A DNA stretch of 64,000 bases from Macrotis lagotis (lineage: Eukaryota > Chordata > Mammalia > Peramelemorphia > Peramelidae): assembly GCF_037893015.1 (NCBI RefSeq), contig NC_133666.1:654276957-654340956 (forward strand), written 5' to 3'. The notes beneath the pieces were generated by a model. The model was not told the origin of the DNA. It searched no databases and saw only the letters and a program-made list of their open reading frames with translations. This document shows, piece after piece, positions 24,509 to 31,500 of this stretch; within the stretch, counting starts at the first letter, position 1, and every line of letters starts with the position of its first letter. Made by a program: the position numbers and the translations under genes.

Positions 24509-26141
24509 ACAAGCTCAAATTTATTTGGCAATCTTTAGTGAATCCCTTCCTGCAAGAATGTATTAAATTTTTAAGTTACTTCATTCATCCTGGAGTTTTT
24601 GCTTTTCTTTTAAAGATTTATTTCTGGGGGTGACTAGGTGGCTCAGTGGATAAAGCACCGGCCCTGGAGTCAGGAGTACCTGGGTTCAAATCCGGTCTCA
24701 GAAGCTTAATAATTACTTAGCTGTGTGGCCTTGGGAAAGCCACTTAACCCCATTTGCCTTACAAAAACCTAAAAAAAAAGATTTATTTCTAACAACTCTA
24801 ACTCCTTCATTTCATAGGGAAAATAAATGAGGCCCTAGTTGTTCAAGGCCATCCACTAAATTAATCCCAGAGCTGGGTTGGAACCCAGGCTGACTCCTGG
24901 GGCAAGGTTCTTCCCAAAGGCCTTTCGTGGGGATAGGCTTTGTCCTCCCACTACAAGTCCCTTCTGCAGACAAAGTATGTGCAGTGGCCCATGTAAACAG
25001 CGGCCTCCATGTCTTCAGCATTTCCTCGGTGCCCTGCAGTCCTGAGAAGTCCACCAGTACCTAGTCGTTCTGCCCCTGCTCTAGCCTGGCCTCTCCGGTC
25101 TCGTCCAGTGTCTCCTGCCCAAGCACCCTGGACTTCTGCAGCTCGTCTTGCGCAAAGTCCGGGCCCAAGGCGGCCACAGCCCGACGGCTTTAGCAGCGAG
25201 GAAGCAGGTGCCCCCAGCAGAGGCGGGGAGGGGGCAGGCGCAGTCCCGCCGACACAGGGACCTGGAGCTCCTTCGGCCCGGCACCCAGAAGGGTGGGGGG
25301 AGCCCGCCTCCCCCTCTGAAGGCGCCGGGCCGCCCCAGGCCATGCTCCCTCCTCCGTCCCGACGGCATCCCGGGGCTCCCCGCCTCCGGGGGCATCTGGC
25401 CTCGCCTTTTGCCCCTCTGTATCCGGGGACCAGCCCGGGCCGGCCCCCAGGGGCCACGGGGCGCGCTGGGGCCCCTGCGCCGCCAGCCCCCCTTCTTGCT
25501 CTGGGGAGCCCTGCGGGGCGCCCCGCTGCCTTCCCGGCTGGGAGGGCCCCACTCCTCGCACACCCCGCGGGGGACCCCCCCACTCTCCAGCAGGCGCTTC
25601 CTGGGCGCCCTGGGGCCCCGGGGGGCTTCTCCTGTCTGCCCCGGGGGGACTGCGGAGCCTGTCCATCAGAAGCTCCTAGAAGCCGCGGCGGATGGGGGTC
25701 CCGAGGGGAGAAGCGGCCGGGCCTGCGGGGCGGGGGCCGGGTCAGCAGTGAGGGACCGGGCCACCCCCAGGGGCCAAGACCCCCGCGCCCGCCCCCCGCC
25801 CCCCGCCCCCCAGCCTCCGCCTCGTGGCCCCGCCGGCGAGCCGGACCACGTCCCAGACCATGTGGCGGCGCTGGGGGCGTGACCCTGACTGACGGGCGGC
25901 GGGGCCAATCGCGGGCGGCGGCGGCGGGCGGAGGGGCGGGCGCGGGGGTGGGGCCCGGCGGCGCCGCCAATACGCCCCCCGCAGAGAGAGGCGAGCCTGG
26001 GGGAAGGGGAAGGGGCTGGGACTGACCTCCGGGGCGGCCGAGGGTCCGGGGCTGCGCCGGGGTGGAAGGCAGGCCGAGGACCAGAGCCCGCTGCAGTCCG
26101 GCCAGGAGCAGCGGCAACAGCCGCAGCGGCGGATGCGCCAT
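3881..26141 (-). CDS. CD320: CD320 (transcobalamin receptor), 6 coding exons
   Basis: Exons, coding order: 26027-26141, 9800-9919, 8868-9200, 7968-8084, 6929-7024, 3881-4035; all introns are GT-AG and phase 1, giving 936 nt and 311 aa (human about 282). Residues 1-25 form a signal peptide. LDLR class A repeats lie at residues 44-78 (ends [11 protein letters not shown]) and 155-189 ([16 protein letters not shown]), with a third, incomplete one at 114-143. Residues 190-250 are a Ser/Thr/Pro stalk with N-glycosylation sequons NQT, NGS and NET. A membrane helix spans about 253-276, followed by a short tail containing [11 protein letters not shown], like human VAMKESLLLSE. In the known family this is the plasma-membrane receptor that takes up transcobalamin-cobalamin by endocytosis; the acidic SDGRDE and SGNDE motifs are the expected calcium-binding residues. 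The ATG was chosen because it opens a typical signal peptide and leads in frame into exon 2. No AATAAA was seen just downstream, so the 3' end is open. Identity is very likely from architecture and synteny. Confidence 0.95.
4700..4835 (+). repeat. L2 LINE 3' end
   Basis: tcctccattagactataagc and cttgagggcagaagctctct, then ttgcccagagtctggcagta; in CD320 intron 5, antisense to the gene. Confidence 0.65.
5079..5238 (+). repeat. tRNA-derived SINE (SINE1_MD-like)
   Basis: SINE body with truncated head, flanked by a perfect 15-bp duplication cagagaagggaacca (5064-5078 and 5239-5253). Confidence 0.85.
5993..6150 (+). repeat. SINE1_MD-like SINE
   Basis: ggggtagctaggtggtagag to an AAAT-rich tail; inserted in the L3 remnant. 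Confidence 0.85.
6320..6575 (-). repeat. MIR-family SINE, antisense
   Basis: tattattatccccactttac, cagttggggcaactgagact and aggatttaaactcaggattt are antisense MIR landmarks. Confidence 0.65.
6929..7024 (-). CDS. CD320: CD320 coding exon 5 (juxtamembrane)
   Basis: 96 bp, acceptor tttcag, donor G|GTGAGA. It ends SAYGLVMAA, matching human TAYGVIAAA at the start of the membrane helix. Confidence 0.92.
7025..7967. other. CD320 intron 4
   Basis: No repeat recognised with confidence. Short GA-rich (7707-7722) and C-rich (7615-7635) simple stretches. Confidence 0.4.
7968..8084 (-). CDS. CD320: CD320 coding exon 4 (mucin-like stalk)
   Basis: 117 bp, acceptor ttgcag, donor GTAAGA. It encodes a Thr/Ser/Pro-rich stalk with three N-X-S/T sequons (NQT, NGS, NET) and no cysteine, equivalent to the duplicated NATTMGPPVT stalk in human. 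Confidence 0.9.
8868..9200 (-). CDS. CD320: CD320 coding exon 3 (linker and second LDLR-A repeat)
   Basis: 333 bp between acceptor tgagcag and donor GTGAGT. It is longer than I recall for the human exon, with extra cysteines ([10 protein letters not shown]...CSPPPC) before a partial repeat containing [13 protein letters not shown]. It then encodes a complete repeat ending [16 protein letters not shown]. Confidence 0.94.
9340..9470. repeat. Purine-rich (GAGA) stretch in CD320 intron 2
   Basis: About 120 bp of almost pure G/A with gaga runs on the plus strand (polypyrimidine on the transcribed strand). Simple sequence. Confidence 0.75.
9800..9919 (-). CDS. CD320: CD320 coding exon 2 (first LDLR-A repeat)
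   Basis: The acceptor is tttcccag and the donor C|GTAAGT; the exon is 120 bp. It encodes a six-cysteine LDLR-A module beginning CPPSKFPC and ending in the calcium-cage motif [11 protein letters not shown], matching human CPPTKFQC...DCSDGSDEEEC. Confidence 0.95.
10640..10790 (+). repeat. MIR SINE
   Basis: gcttcaaattctgccttggg and tctccatgcctcagtttttt followed by aattataaaaaggaaataaa. Confidence 0.7.
10795..11040 (-). repeat. MIR-family SINE, antisense, with GAT microsatellite
   Basis: gcaaagcactgtgcaaagat and tagtaaatgtttgaattctg flank a (gat)n tract at 10874-10912 that replaces the usual tattattatcc. Confidence 0.7.
10874..10912. repeat. (GAT)n microsatellite
   Basis: About 13 perfect gat units inside an antisense MIR. 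Confidence 0.9.
11254..11414 (+). repeat. SINE1_MD-like SINE
   Basis: Full head (ggggcggctaagtggtgcag) to A-rich tail, with the 10-bp duplication aaaaactgca on both sides. Confidence 0.92.
11420..13629. other. CD320 intron 1, largely unique
   Basis: Nothing recognised beyond a TG microsatellite (13328-13357) and short TA/CA-rich patches (12730-12810). Confidence 0.4.
13328..13357. repeat. (TG)n microsatellite
   Basis: About 15 tg units. Confidence 0.9.
15383..16492 (+). pseudogene. L1-type ORF1 of the inner half-LINE
   Basis: Starts [15 protein letters not shown]; a long coiled coil ([39 protein letters not shown]) covers about residues 40-165. Then an RRM and C-terminal domain with [39 protein letters not shown] and [15 protein letters not shown]. 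These are standard L1 ORF1p parts (RNA-binding chaperone). Length about 370 codons. Compared with the outer copy there is a +2 run-length change near 15875 and a +1 near 15925, so the frame is lost and regained, with a stop at 15890-15892 between them. Confidence 0.88.
16971..17107 (-). repeat. SINE-like block A of the inner half-LINE
   Basis: ttgcaaggggctgggattgg, ggcttgcccaggaccacagg and ctgctgcaccactcagcgac follow the order of an antisense tRNA-SINE (ttgcaaggcaatggggtt, cttgcccaaggccacacag, ccactgtgccacctagc). Confidence 0.7.
17322..17458 (-). repeat. SINE-like block B of the inner half-LINE
   Basis: gcagggcaagtggggctggg, gcctgcctggggccacatag, gctggatttggacccaggtg and gccacccagccacccc parallel the antisense SINE along its length. 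Confidence 0.78.
17514..17650 (-). repeat. SINE-like block C of the inner half-LINE
   Basis: tttgcagggcagtggggatc, ggcttgcatgtcacagggct and cattgcgccacctggcc parallel the antisense SINE. Confidence 0.78.
19089..19225 (-). repeat. SINE-like block A of the outer half-LINE
   Basis: Same block and same order as in the inner copy. Confidence 0.7.
19418..19551 (-). repeat. SINE-like block B of the outer half-LINE
   Basis: gcagggcaaatggggctggg to gccacccagccgcccc, at the same relative position as in the inner copy. Confidence 0.78.
19607..19742 (-). repeat. SINE-like block C of the outer half-LINE
   Basis: gcagggcagtggggttgggg to cactgcaccacctggcc, at the same relative position as in the inner copy. 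Confidence 0.78.
19893..20053 (+). repeat. SINE1_MD-like SINE in the tail of the outer half-LINE
   Basis: Full SINE splitting the run that reads aaaaaaacatttgtacaaaa in the inner copy; it is a later insertion. Confidence 0.9.
20301..20472 (+). repeat. SINE1_MD-like SINE
   Basis: Flanked by perfect duplications aaaagataatctg (20288-20300 and 20473-20485). Confidence 0.93.
20486..21797. other. AT-rich part of CD320 intron 1
   Basis: No repeat or exon recognised. Confidence 0.4.
21798..21982 (+). repeat. SINE1_MD-like SINE with duplicated head
   Basis: gctaggtggcgtagt occurs twice within 35 bp at the 5' end. Flanked by near-identical attaaaagcattcaaa / ctaaaagcatttaaa. Confidence 0.9.
22020..22480 (+). 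repeat. LINE C-terminal fragment with C2H2 zinc finger
   Basis: Translates in pieces to [51 protein letters not shown] and [21 protein letters not shown]-like finger. This is the C-terminus of a non-LTR retrotransposon with a terminal CCHH motif; the exact clade (RTE/L2-like) is uncertain. Broken. Confidence 0.75.
22485..22634 (+). repeat. SINE1_MD-like SINE
   Basis: ggggtggctaggtggcgcag to A-tail, at the end of the LINE fragment; gatgtcat repeated at both ends. Confidence 0.92.
22645..23745. other. AT-rich part of CD320 intron 1
   Basis: Nothing recognised. Confidence 0.4.
23748..23813 (-). repeat. SINE1_MD-like fragment, antisense
   Basis: gaacccaggtactcctgact to cacctagctgcctc; head only. 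Confidence 0.85.
24071..24222 (-). repeat. SINE1_MD-like SINE, antisense
   Basis: ccccaaggtaaatggggtta to gccacctagccgcccc, with ttgatatt at both ends. Confidence 0.92.
24251..24408 (+). repeat. SINE1_MD-like SINE
   Basis: aggctaagtggcgcagtaga to poly(A), with aaaagcaaaagg duplicated on both sides. Confidence 0.92.
24463..24502. repeat. (TA)n microsatellite
   Basis: About 20 ta units. Confidence 0.9.
24626..24777 (+). repeat. SINE1_MD-like SINE
   Basis: gggggtgactaggtggctca to A-tail; aaagatttatttct on both sides. Confidence 0.92.
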
Positions 26142-26480
26142 CGTCCGACCCGCAGCCCGGGCGACCTCGGCGCGTCCTCCTCTCTCCGCCTCCGAGGACT
26201 CGCGCACGCGCCTCGGTCCGCACCCCTCCGGGGGAAAATCGGAGTACGCGTGCGCAGCCCCGGTGGCCGGCGCCTGGCACCTGGCGGGCGCGTCTGCCCG
26301 GCGCCCCTTCCCCACCGTGCGCATGCGCGTAAGGAGCTCCCGGACCAGACCGGCCCGCGCTCCTCGCGATGCCTGGGTCCGGCCAGCAGGTCGCGCCCCC
26401 TCCCCCGCCCCCAGGGGCCAGGGACTGGACACGGGACCACCGAGGCTGAGCCGGCGGACATTCGGGCCACCCCCACCCGG
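25060..26480. other. CpG island at the CD320 5' end
   Basis: Very high GC and CpG density covering CD320 exon 1 and the adjacent 1 kb of intron 1. The long open frames on both strands here are expected in stop-poor GC-rich DNA and are not called as genes. Confidence 0.85.
26027..26141 (-). CDS. CD320: CD320 coding exon 1 (signal peptide)
   Basis: Begins [17 protein letters not shown] and ends phase 1 before the donor G|GTCAGT. It lies in a CpG island. Longer GC-rich reading frames continue on both sides but have no family similarity. Confidence 0.88.
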
Positions 26481-27343
26481 GCCCCAACCAGAGCATCCAC
26501 CGAGCGCGAGAAGAAATGGGGAGAGACCCCCAAGAGCCCCACCTGCCAGAGCCCTTAGGACGGACCCTGGCTTCATGCAGCGGGTCCTGGGGAGGGCATC
26601 AGACGGGGATGCCCAGCCGCCCCGCCAACGCCTGGGGCCAGGCCCCTGGCACACTGCTCTGGCTTTGGCTCACTGCTGTCTCTTGGTCAGCGGGCGAGGC
26701 CCACCCGGCTTGGCCCCGAGTGGCCGCTGCCCTCACCTCCCCGCCGCCCTCACCTCCCCACCCACACTGCCTGACCCCAGGCTTCCATCTGAGCCCATCT
26801 CGAGACCCCTCCCCAGCCCCCAGCCCCGCTGCTTGTCTTCTCCCTCCAACCTCCTGAACAGCTAAGCTCCTAGGGGCCAGGCGCTGATTTTCTTTGCACC
26901 CCAACACCGGCACGTTGTCTTGCACAAAAACAACAGGGATACGTAGTCAATGAAATTAATAGGATAGCGACTAACAGCAGTTACTATCATCTCCGAATCT
27001 CCAAAATTTTCACATTAAAAAAGGTTGGAGTACCATTTATCCAGTTCAGCGGCCATTCCAGGCTCCACCAAACCTCTGGCGATGGTGACCTCCACTTCCT
27101 AAAAAGCTTATCTAATCTTTGCACAGCTCTTTATAGCTTTCTCCCATTCCCCTGTGATCCCCAAGTCTGTTTCCTCTTCAATGACAGCTCTTAAGCATGT
27201 GAAGACAGTGGCCACATGTTCCCCAAAAGCTTTCTCTTTGGGTCAAATACTGCAGGACCTTCAACTGATCTTTGTACAACATCCCAAAAATCTTTCCATA
27301 GCTATCATCTGAATATGCTTGTTTGCAACTCAATTCAACAAAC

Positions 27344-27398
<55 letters not shown>

Positions 27399-27764
27399 CC
27401 CAAGACAATGGAGTAAAGTGGCTTACAGTGGCTTGCCCAAGGGAATTAATGAGGCCTGCCACTAGCATTGATATTTATTTTTATGTTACCAGAAGAACTC
27501 AGCACACTTTGAAGCCTCTTTGATTCTTTGATTTAGGGTCAGGAAGTGCGGGTGCCATGGTGCCACTTATAATGGCTTTCAGCCACATCTCCCAACCTTA
27601 CTGTGAGCCAATGATATCCTTCATGTGTAAAATACCTCAGTTCTGTCCATCTAACTGGAATATGGTGAGGTTCAAGTGAAAGAGTGAGGGATGTGAAGCA
27701 TTTCCTGTGATGAGGAGAAAGGTCTTACCTGACCACCACTGGCTCATATTAAAAGCAAGTAATG

Positions 27765-27900
27765 AGATCTGAGACTCTGGATTAGGAGTCAGGAACCTTA
27801 AGCTCCTGTTCTGGCTATGCTAATGACATTTTTGAATTAGGGGAAGTCCAGGCAATTCTTTCTCTTTGCCTGGATCTCAGTTTCTTCACCTGTAAAATAA
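27765..27900 (+). repeat. MIR SINE
   Basis: gactctggattaggagtcag, atctcagtttcttcacctgt and aaaataaactcatttgaact. Confidence 0.7.
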
Positions 27901-27929
27901 ACTCATTTGAACTAGATGCTCTCTTCTAG

Positions 27930-28115
27930 ACTCTAATAGCTAACACTGCTATCATGCTGTAAGGTTTGCAAAAACACCTTTCAACTATTGTCTCATTTGA
28001 TCCTCACAAGAACCCTGAGAGGTGGGTGCTGTTATTATCCCCATTATACAGATGAGAAAAGGAACAAATTCAAGTCAGGTTTTCAGTTCCACACTATTCA
28101 CTGTGCTACCTAGCT
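27930..28115 (-). repeat. MIR-family SINE, antisense
   Basis: ttgtctcatttgatcctcac, gttattatccccattataca and cactgtgctacctagctatt. Confidence 0.7.
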
Positions 28116-28409
28116 ATTCCATTCTAAGACCCACAAATTTCAGAGATGATAGTTCCCAGAGAATGGTTATCCCTAGTATTCAAGTAATTCAAATGAAACA
28201 AATAAAAATGCAAAGAATGTTAGAGCTCGGTGCATTTATCATGTATTAGGATATGTTTCTCCCCAAACCCTCTACCCCCAAGATAAAATGATATAATGTT
28301 CTCCATATGAACCTTCATGATGCCTTTGCAGCTGAGCTGGTGCCTTCAATTCAGTCCCCTAAAAACATAAATCTCTCAGCATCTGTATGTCCATCTTCCC
28401 ACGTCCATT

Positions 28410-28506
28410 TCACAAATATGGTTGATCCTTTGACAGTTCCCACTTTTTCATGGGGGGTCCTGGTATCACTGGTTTTTTCCCAGGAGTTGTCACAGCCTCA
28501 TTTGCA
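28410..28506 (-). CDS. NDUFA7: NDUFA7 exon 4 with stop
   Basis: The acceptor is ttctctag. It encodes [16 protein letters not shown] then [15 protein letters not shown] and TGA at 28410-28412, the diagnostic C-terminus. Confidence 0.95.
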
Positions 28507-31500
28507 CTAGAGAAAGAAGATAGCTTTAGGGAGGGCCTAATTTATAGCAGAAATTTAAAAAAAACAGCACACAAAAAAGACCATATTTGACTCATGTAGT
28601 CAAGCAGTTTTTGAGATTTCCATTTCTAGAAGGGGAAATATAATCACTAAACTCAATTCAACATTTTTTATTACTGTCTTCTTGTGTGAATTGATAAATC
28701 CTAAAAGAAATCTAAAGTCTAGATAAGATATACAAAGTACCTGTCCTCAGTGATCTTAAAAGTGGGGGGAGTTTTAACTTTCATAAGTAGGATTAAATGA
28801 GGCAGTTGAATGAGACAGAAGAGTTAGTATCTAACATTAATACATCATGTGGCCTGATAACACTGTGAGCACTATGAGCTATAGGAATACCTTATTAAAG
28901 AGTCAATTTTCATGTTTTTACCATATGAACTAGATTATGGATTATTACAAAATGGTTCATTTAAAAAGGCTGAAGAAATTGGGGGGGGGGGTTTACATTG
29001 TGGAAGGTATAAAAAACCAGGCAAGGGCTTACCACCTTTCTTCCCTATGTCCCTCTTCCTAGCTACTAGAGGTCATTTCAATACAGGAATCCTTCCATCT
29101 ACAGGATCCTAGTTCAGCTGATTCAAAAAAAAAAACAAGACCTCAGAGCTCAGCATCACAGTCTCTCTTAAGGGATGATGAGGTACAGTGTGCAAAACAA
29201 TGGAATAGGGGTGAAGAGGCCTGGCTCTTCCAATAAGGGCACTTTTCCCTCTCTCCTAGTCTCACTTTAGGATCTCAGGAAGGGATTAACTTGTGTGAAG
29301 AACAAAAAGGAGGCCAGTGAATTTAGCTAGTTTACTGCCTCACTCTAAGCCTACCTTCTCACCTGTAAAATGGGAATAACAATGCCTTACCCACCAACCT
29401 CACAGTCACTGAAGATTCATCAGATAGCTTTTAAAAGATCAAATAAAGGTAGAAAGGGCTTTGAAAACTATGACTAGTATAACAACTCCAGAAACTCAAG
29501 AGTTAGAAAGACCCTCAGAGCCGTTCTAGGCCAGCCCATGCCAGGACAAGGATATCCAGTGAGGCAGTGAGTGACTCTACTTGAAGAGGGAAGGGTCAAT
29601 CTAACTCCCAAGGCAGTCCAACTTTACAACAGCTGCAATGGTTCAGAAATTCTTCTTGGCATCAAAGCTGAATCTGCCTTTCAGCAATTTCTACCCAATT
29701 TCCTCAGTTTCACTCTGTAAGGCCAATCGATCACATGACTTTTTGCAATCCTTAAGACAATTATCAAGGCCTCTCTAAGCCATCTTTTCTCCAAGCTAAA
29801 CATCTCAGTTTGTTCAATTGATATTTATGCAGTATGATACTAGTAAACAGCATGAACAAAAAAAAAAAAAGGTGAAAAACTTGGCCTGCCTAAGAGAAGA
29901 ATAAGGTCAGAACGCAGTTGGTGAAGTCAGATGGTGTTACATTTTAAAATCAGGTAAGGGAGGTTAGGTTCATGGAGTCTGGAGAGGGTAGCGCAGCATA
30001 AAGGACAGAATGCTGTAATCCTACCCACCCCTACCTCTGTGAGAGGACAATATTAACACCTCCCTTACAGGATTGGGGGGATCAAAATCTTGAGGCAATG
30101 TATAAATAGAAGCCAAGGAAAGAACCTGGGCAGGATCATCTAGTCTTGAGGGGACTCTGAGTTTCCCACAGAGAAGACTTACCTCTTACCAGGAACACCA
30201 GACTCCAAAGCTTTCACAGTGGACATTATGATCGAAGGAGGAGAGGCTAGCCGACGTCCATCACGAGTACAATAGTAATTGTTTGATAACTTATGGCTTG
30301 GGCCCACTGGCAGCTTCGGAGGTGGCTGAGTTCTAAAGAAAATAATATGCTTTAGGGAACAGCTAGGTGGTGAAGTGGATAGAGTACCAGCCTTAGAGTC
30401 AGGAGGCCCTGAATTCAAATTTAGCCTCAGATTCTTAATGGTTACTTAGCTGTGTGACCTTGGGCAAGTCACTTAATTTCATTGCCTTGCAAAAAAAAAA
30501 GTTACTAGTCTAGGGTCATAAAGCTACTATACGAGGCCAGATATGAATTCAAGTTTTCTTTGTTCCAGGTGTTAACATTCTATTCACTTTGCCACCTTTC
30601 TAAGCAGCTTCCTTAAAGTTGCTTGTCCTTTGTTCTGGAAGAGGATGACTTGGGGGATGTAATAGCATGGCATGCAAGTAAATTGGATTTTAGCTGAGGT
30701 GAGGTGAGGGAATGTGCTAAATCATCAGCCTTACTTTCTCCTCTAGAACATCTGGGTCCAGTGGCCAGATACAGATAAGGATGACTGGAAATGACCCAGG
30801 ATACAGTGGGATATGTTGACCTTTTTGAGTTAGGATATTTAAAAGCCCTCAATTTCACTGAGACAATACCCATTTAGTGACAGAGGCTAGATAAGAAAGA
30901 AATGAGGCAGGACTGGCATCTTTACCCTAGTCCAAAAAAAACTTCAATCTGAAGATCTTCAGGGTTTCTGGCCAAAATTGAAATAACTGATAGTTACATT
31001 CACTCTGAACCAATCAGGATCCAAATAATGACTATTGTTGGCCAATGGATGAGAGCCATTCACAAAGATCACAACATCAATGAAGTGGCCATGATAAGCA
31101 AGTGAAATATATTTGAGCAAGGGGGTGCTATGTTAAGTCACTAGGCTCACTTTCTCCTCTGGAGCAACTGAGTACAGTGGACTAGAGATGTCCTTGCATG
31201 TGAGCCAATCGGGGTTAAGCCCAAGGTCATACAGCTAGTAAGAGTCAAGTTTCTGAGGCCACATTTGAACTCAGGCCCTCCTGACTCAAGAGCTGGTTAG
31301 TCTAGCCACCTCCCTAACCTAGCTGCACTTTACATTCCTTTGGACAGAGCAAAAGATTCAAAGACTTTAGGAAGACTAGAGCCTCAGGAGTGAATGAGCC
31401 TAAGATCATATAAGTGAGGATCAGCCAAGATTCAAATCAAAGTCTTGTCATGAAAAATTTAAAGCCTTTTTTATTACACTGAGCTATCCTCTCCTACCCT

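Larger units (their letters stand above)
26870..28409. other. CD320-NDUFA7 intergenic region
   Basis: No exon seen. Contains a TA microsatellite (27348-27395), a SINE fragment (27396-27450, antisense), MIR-like blocks at 27765-27900 (+) and 27930-28115 (-), and presumably the NDUFA7 3' UTR at its right end. No clear minus-strand AATAAA found. Confidence 0.5.

Noticed and set aside
24951-26654. A 567-codon minus-strand frame, plus several long frames on the other strand over the same stretch
   Set aside because: They lie in the CD320 CpG island, where stop codons are rare. Only the short piece 26027-26141 joins in frame to CD320; the rest is Arg/Pro/Gly/Ala-rich with no family signal.
27216-27523. 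Frames with long IYIYIY runs
   Set aside because: Translation of a (TA)n microsatellite.
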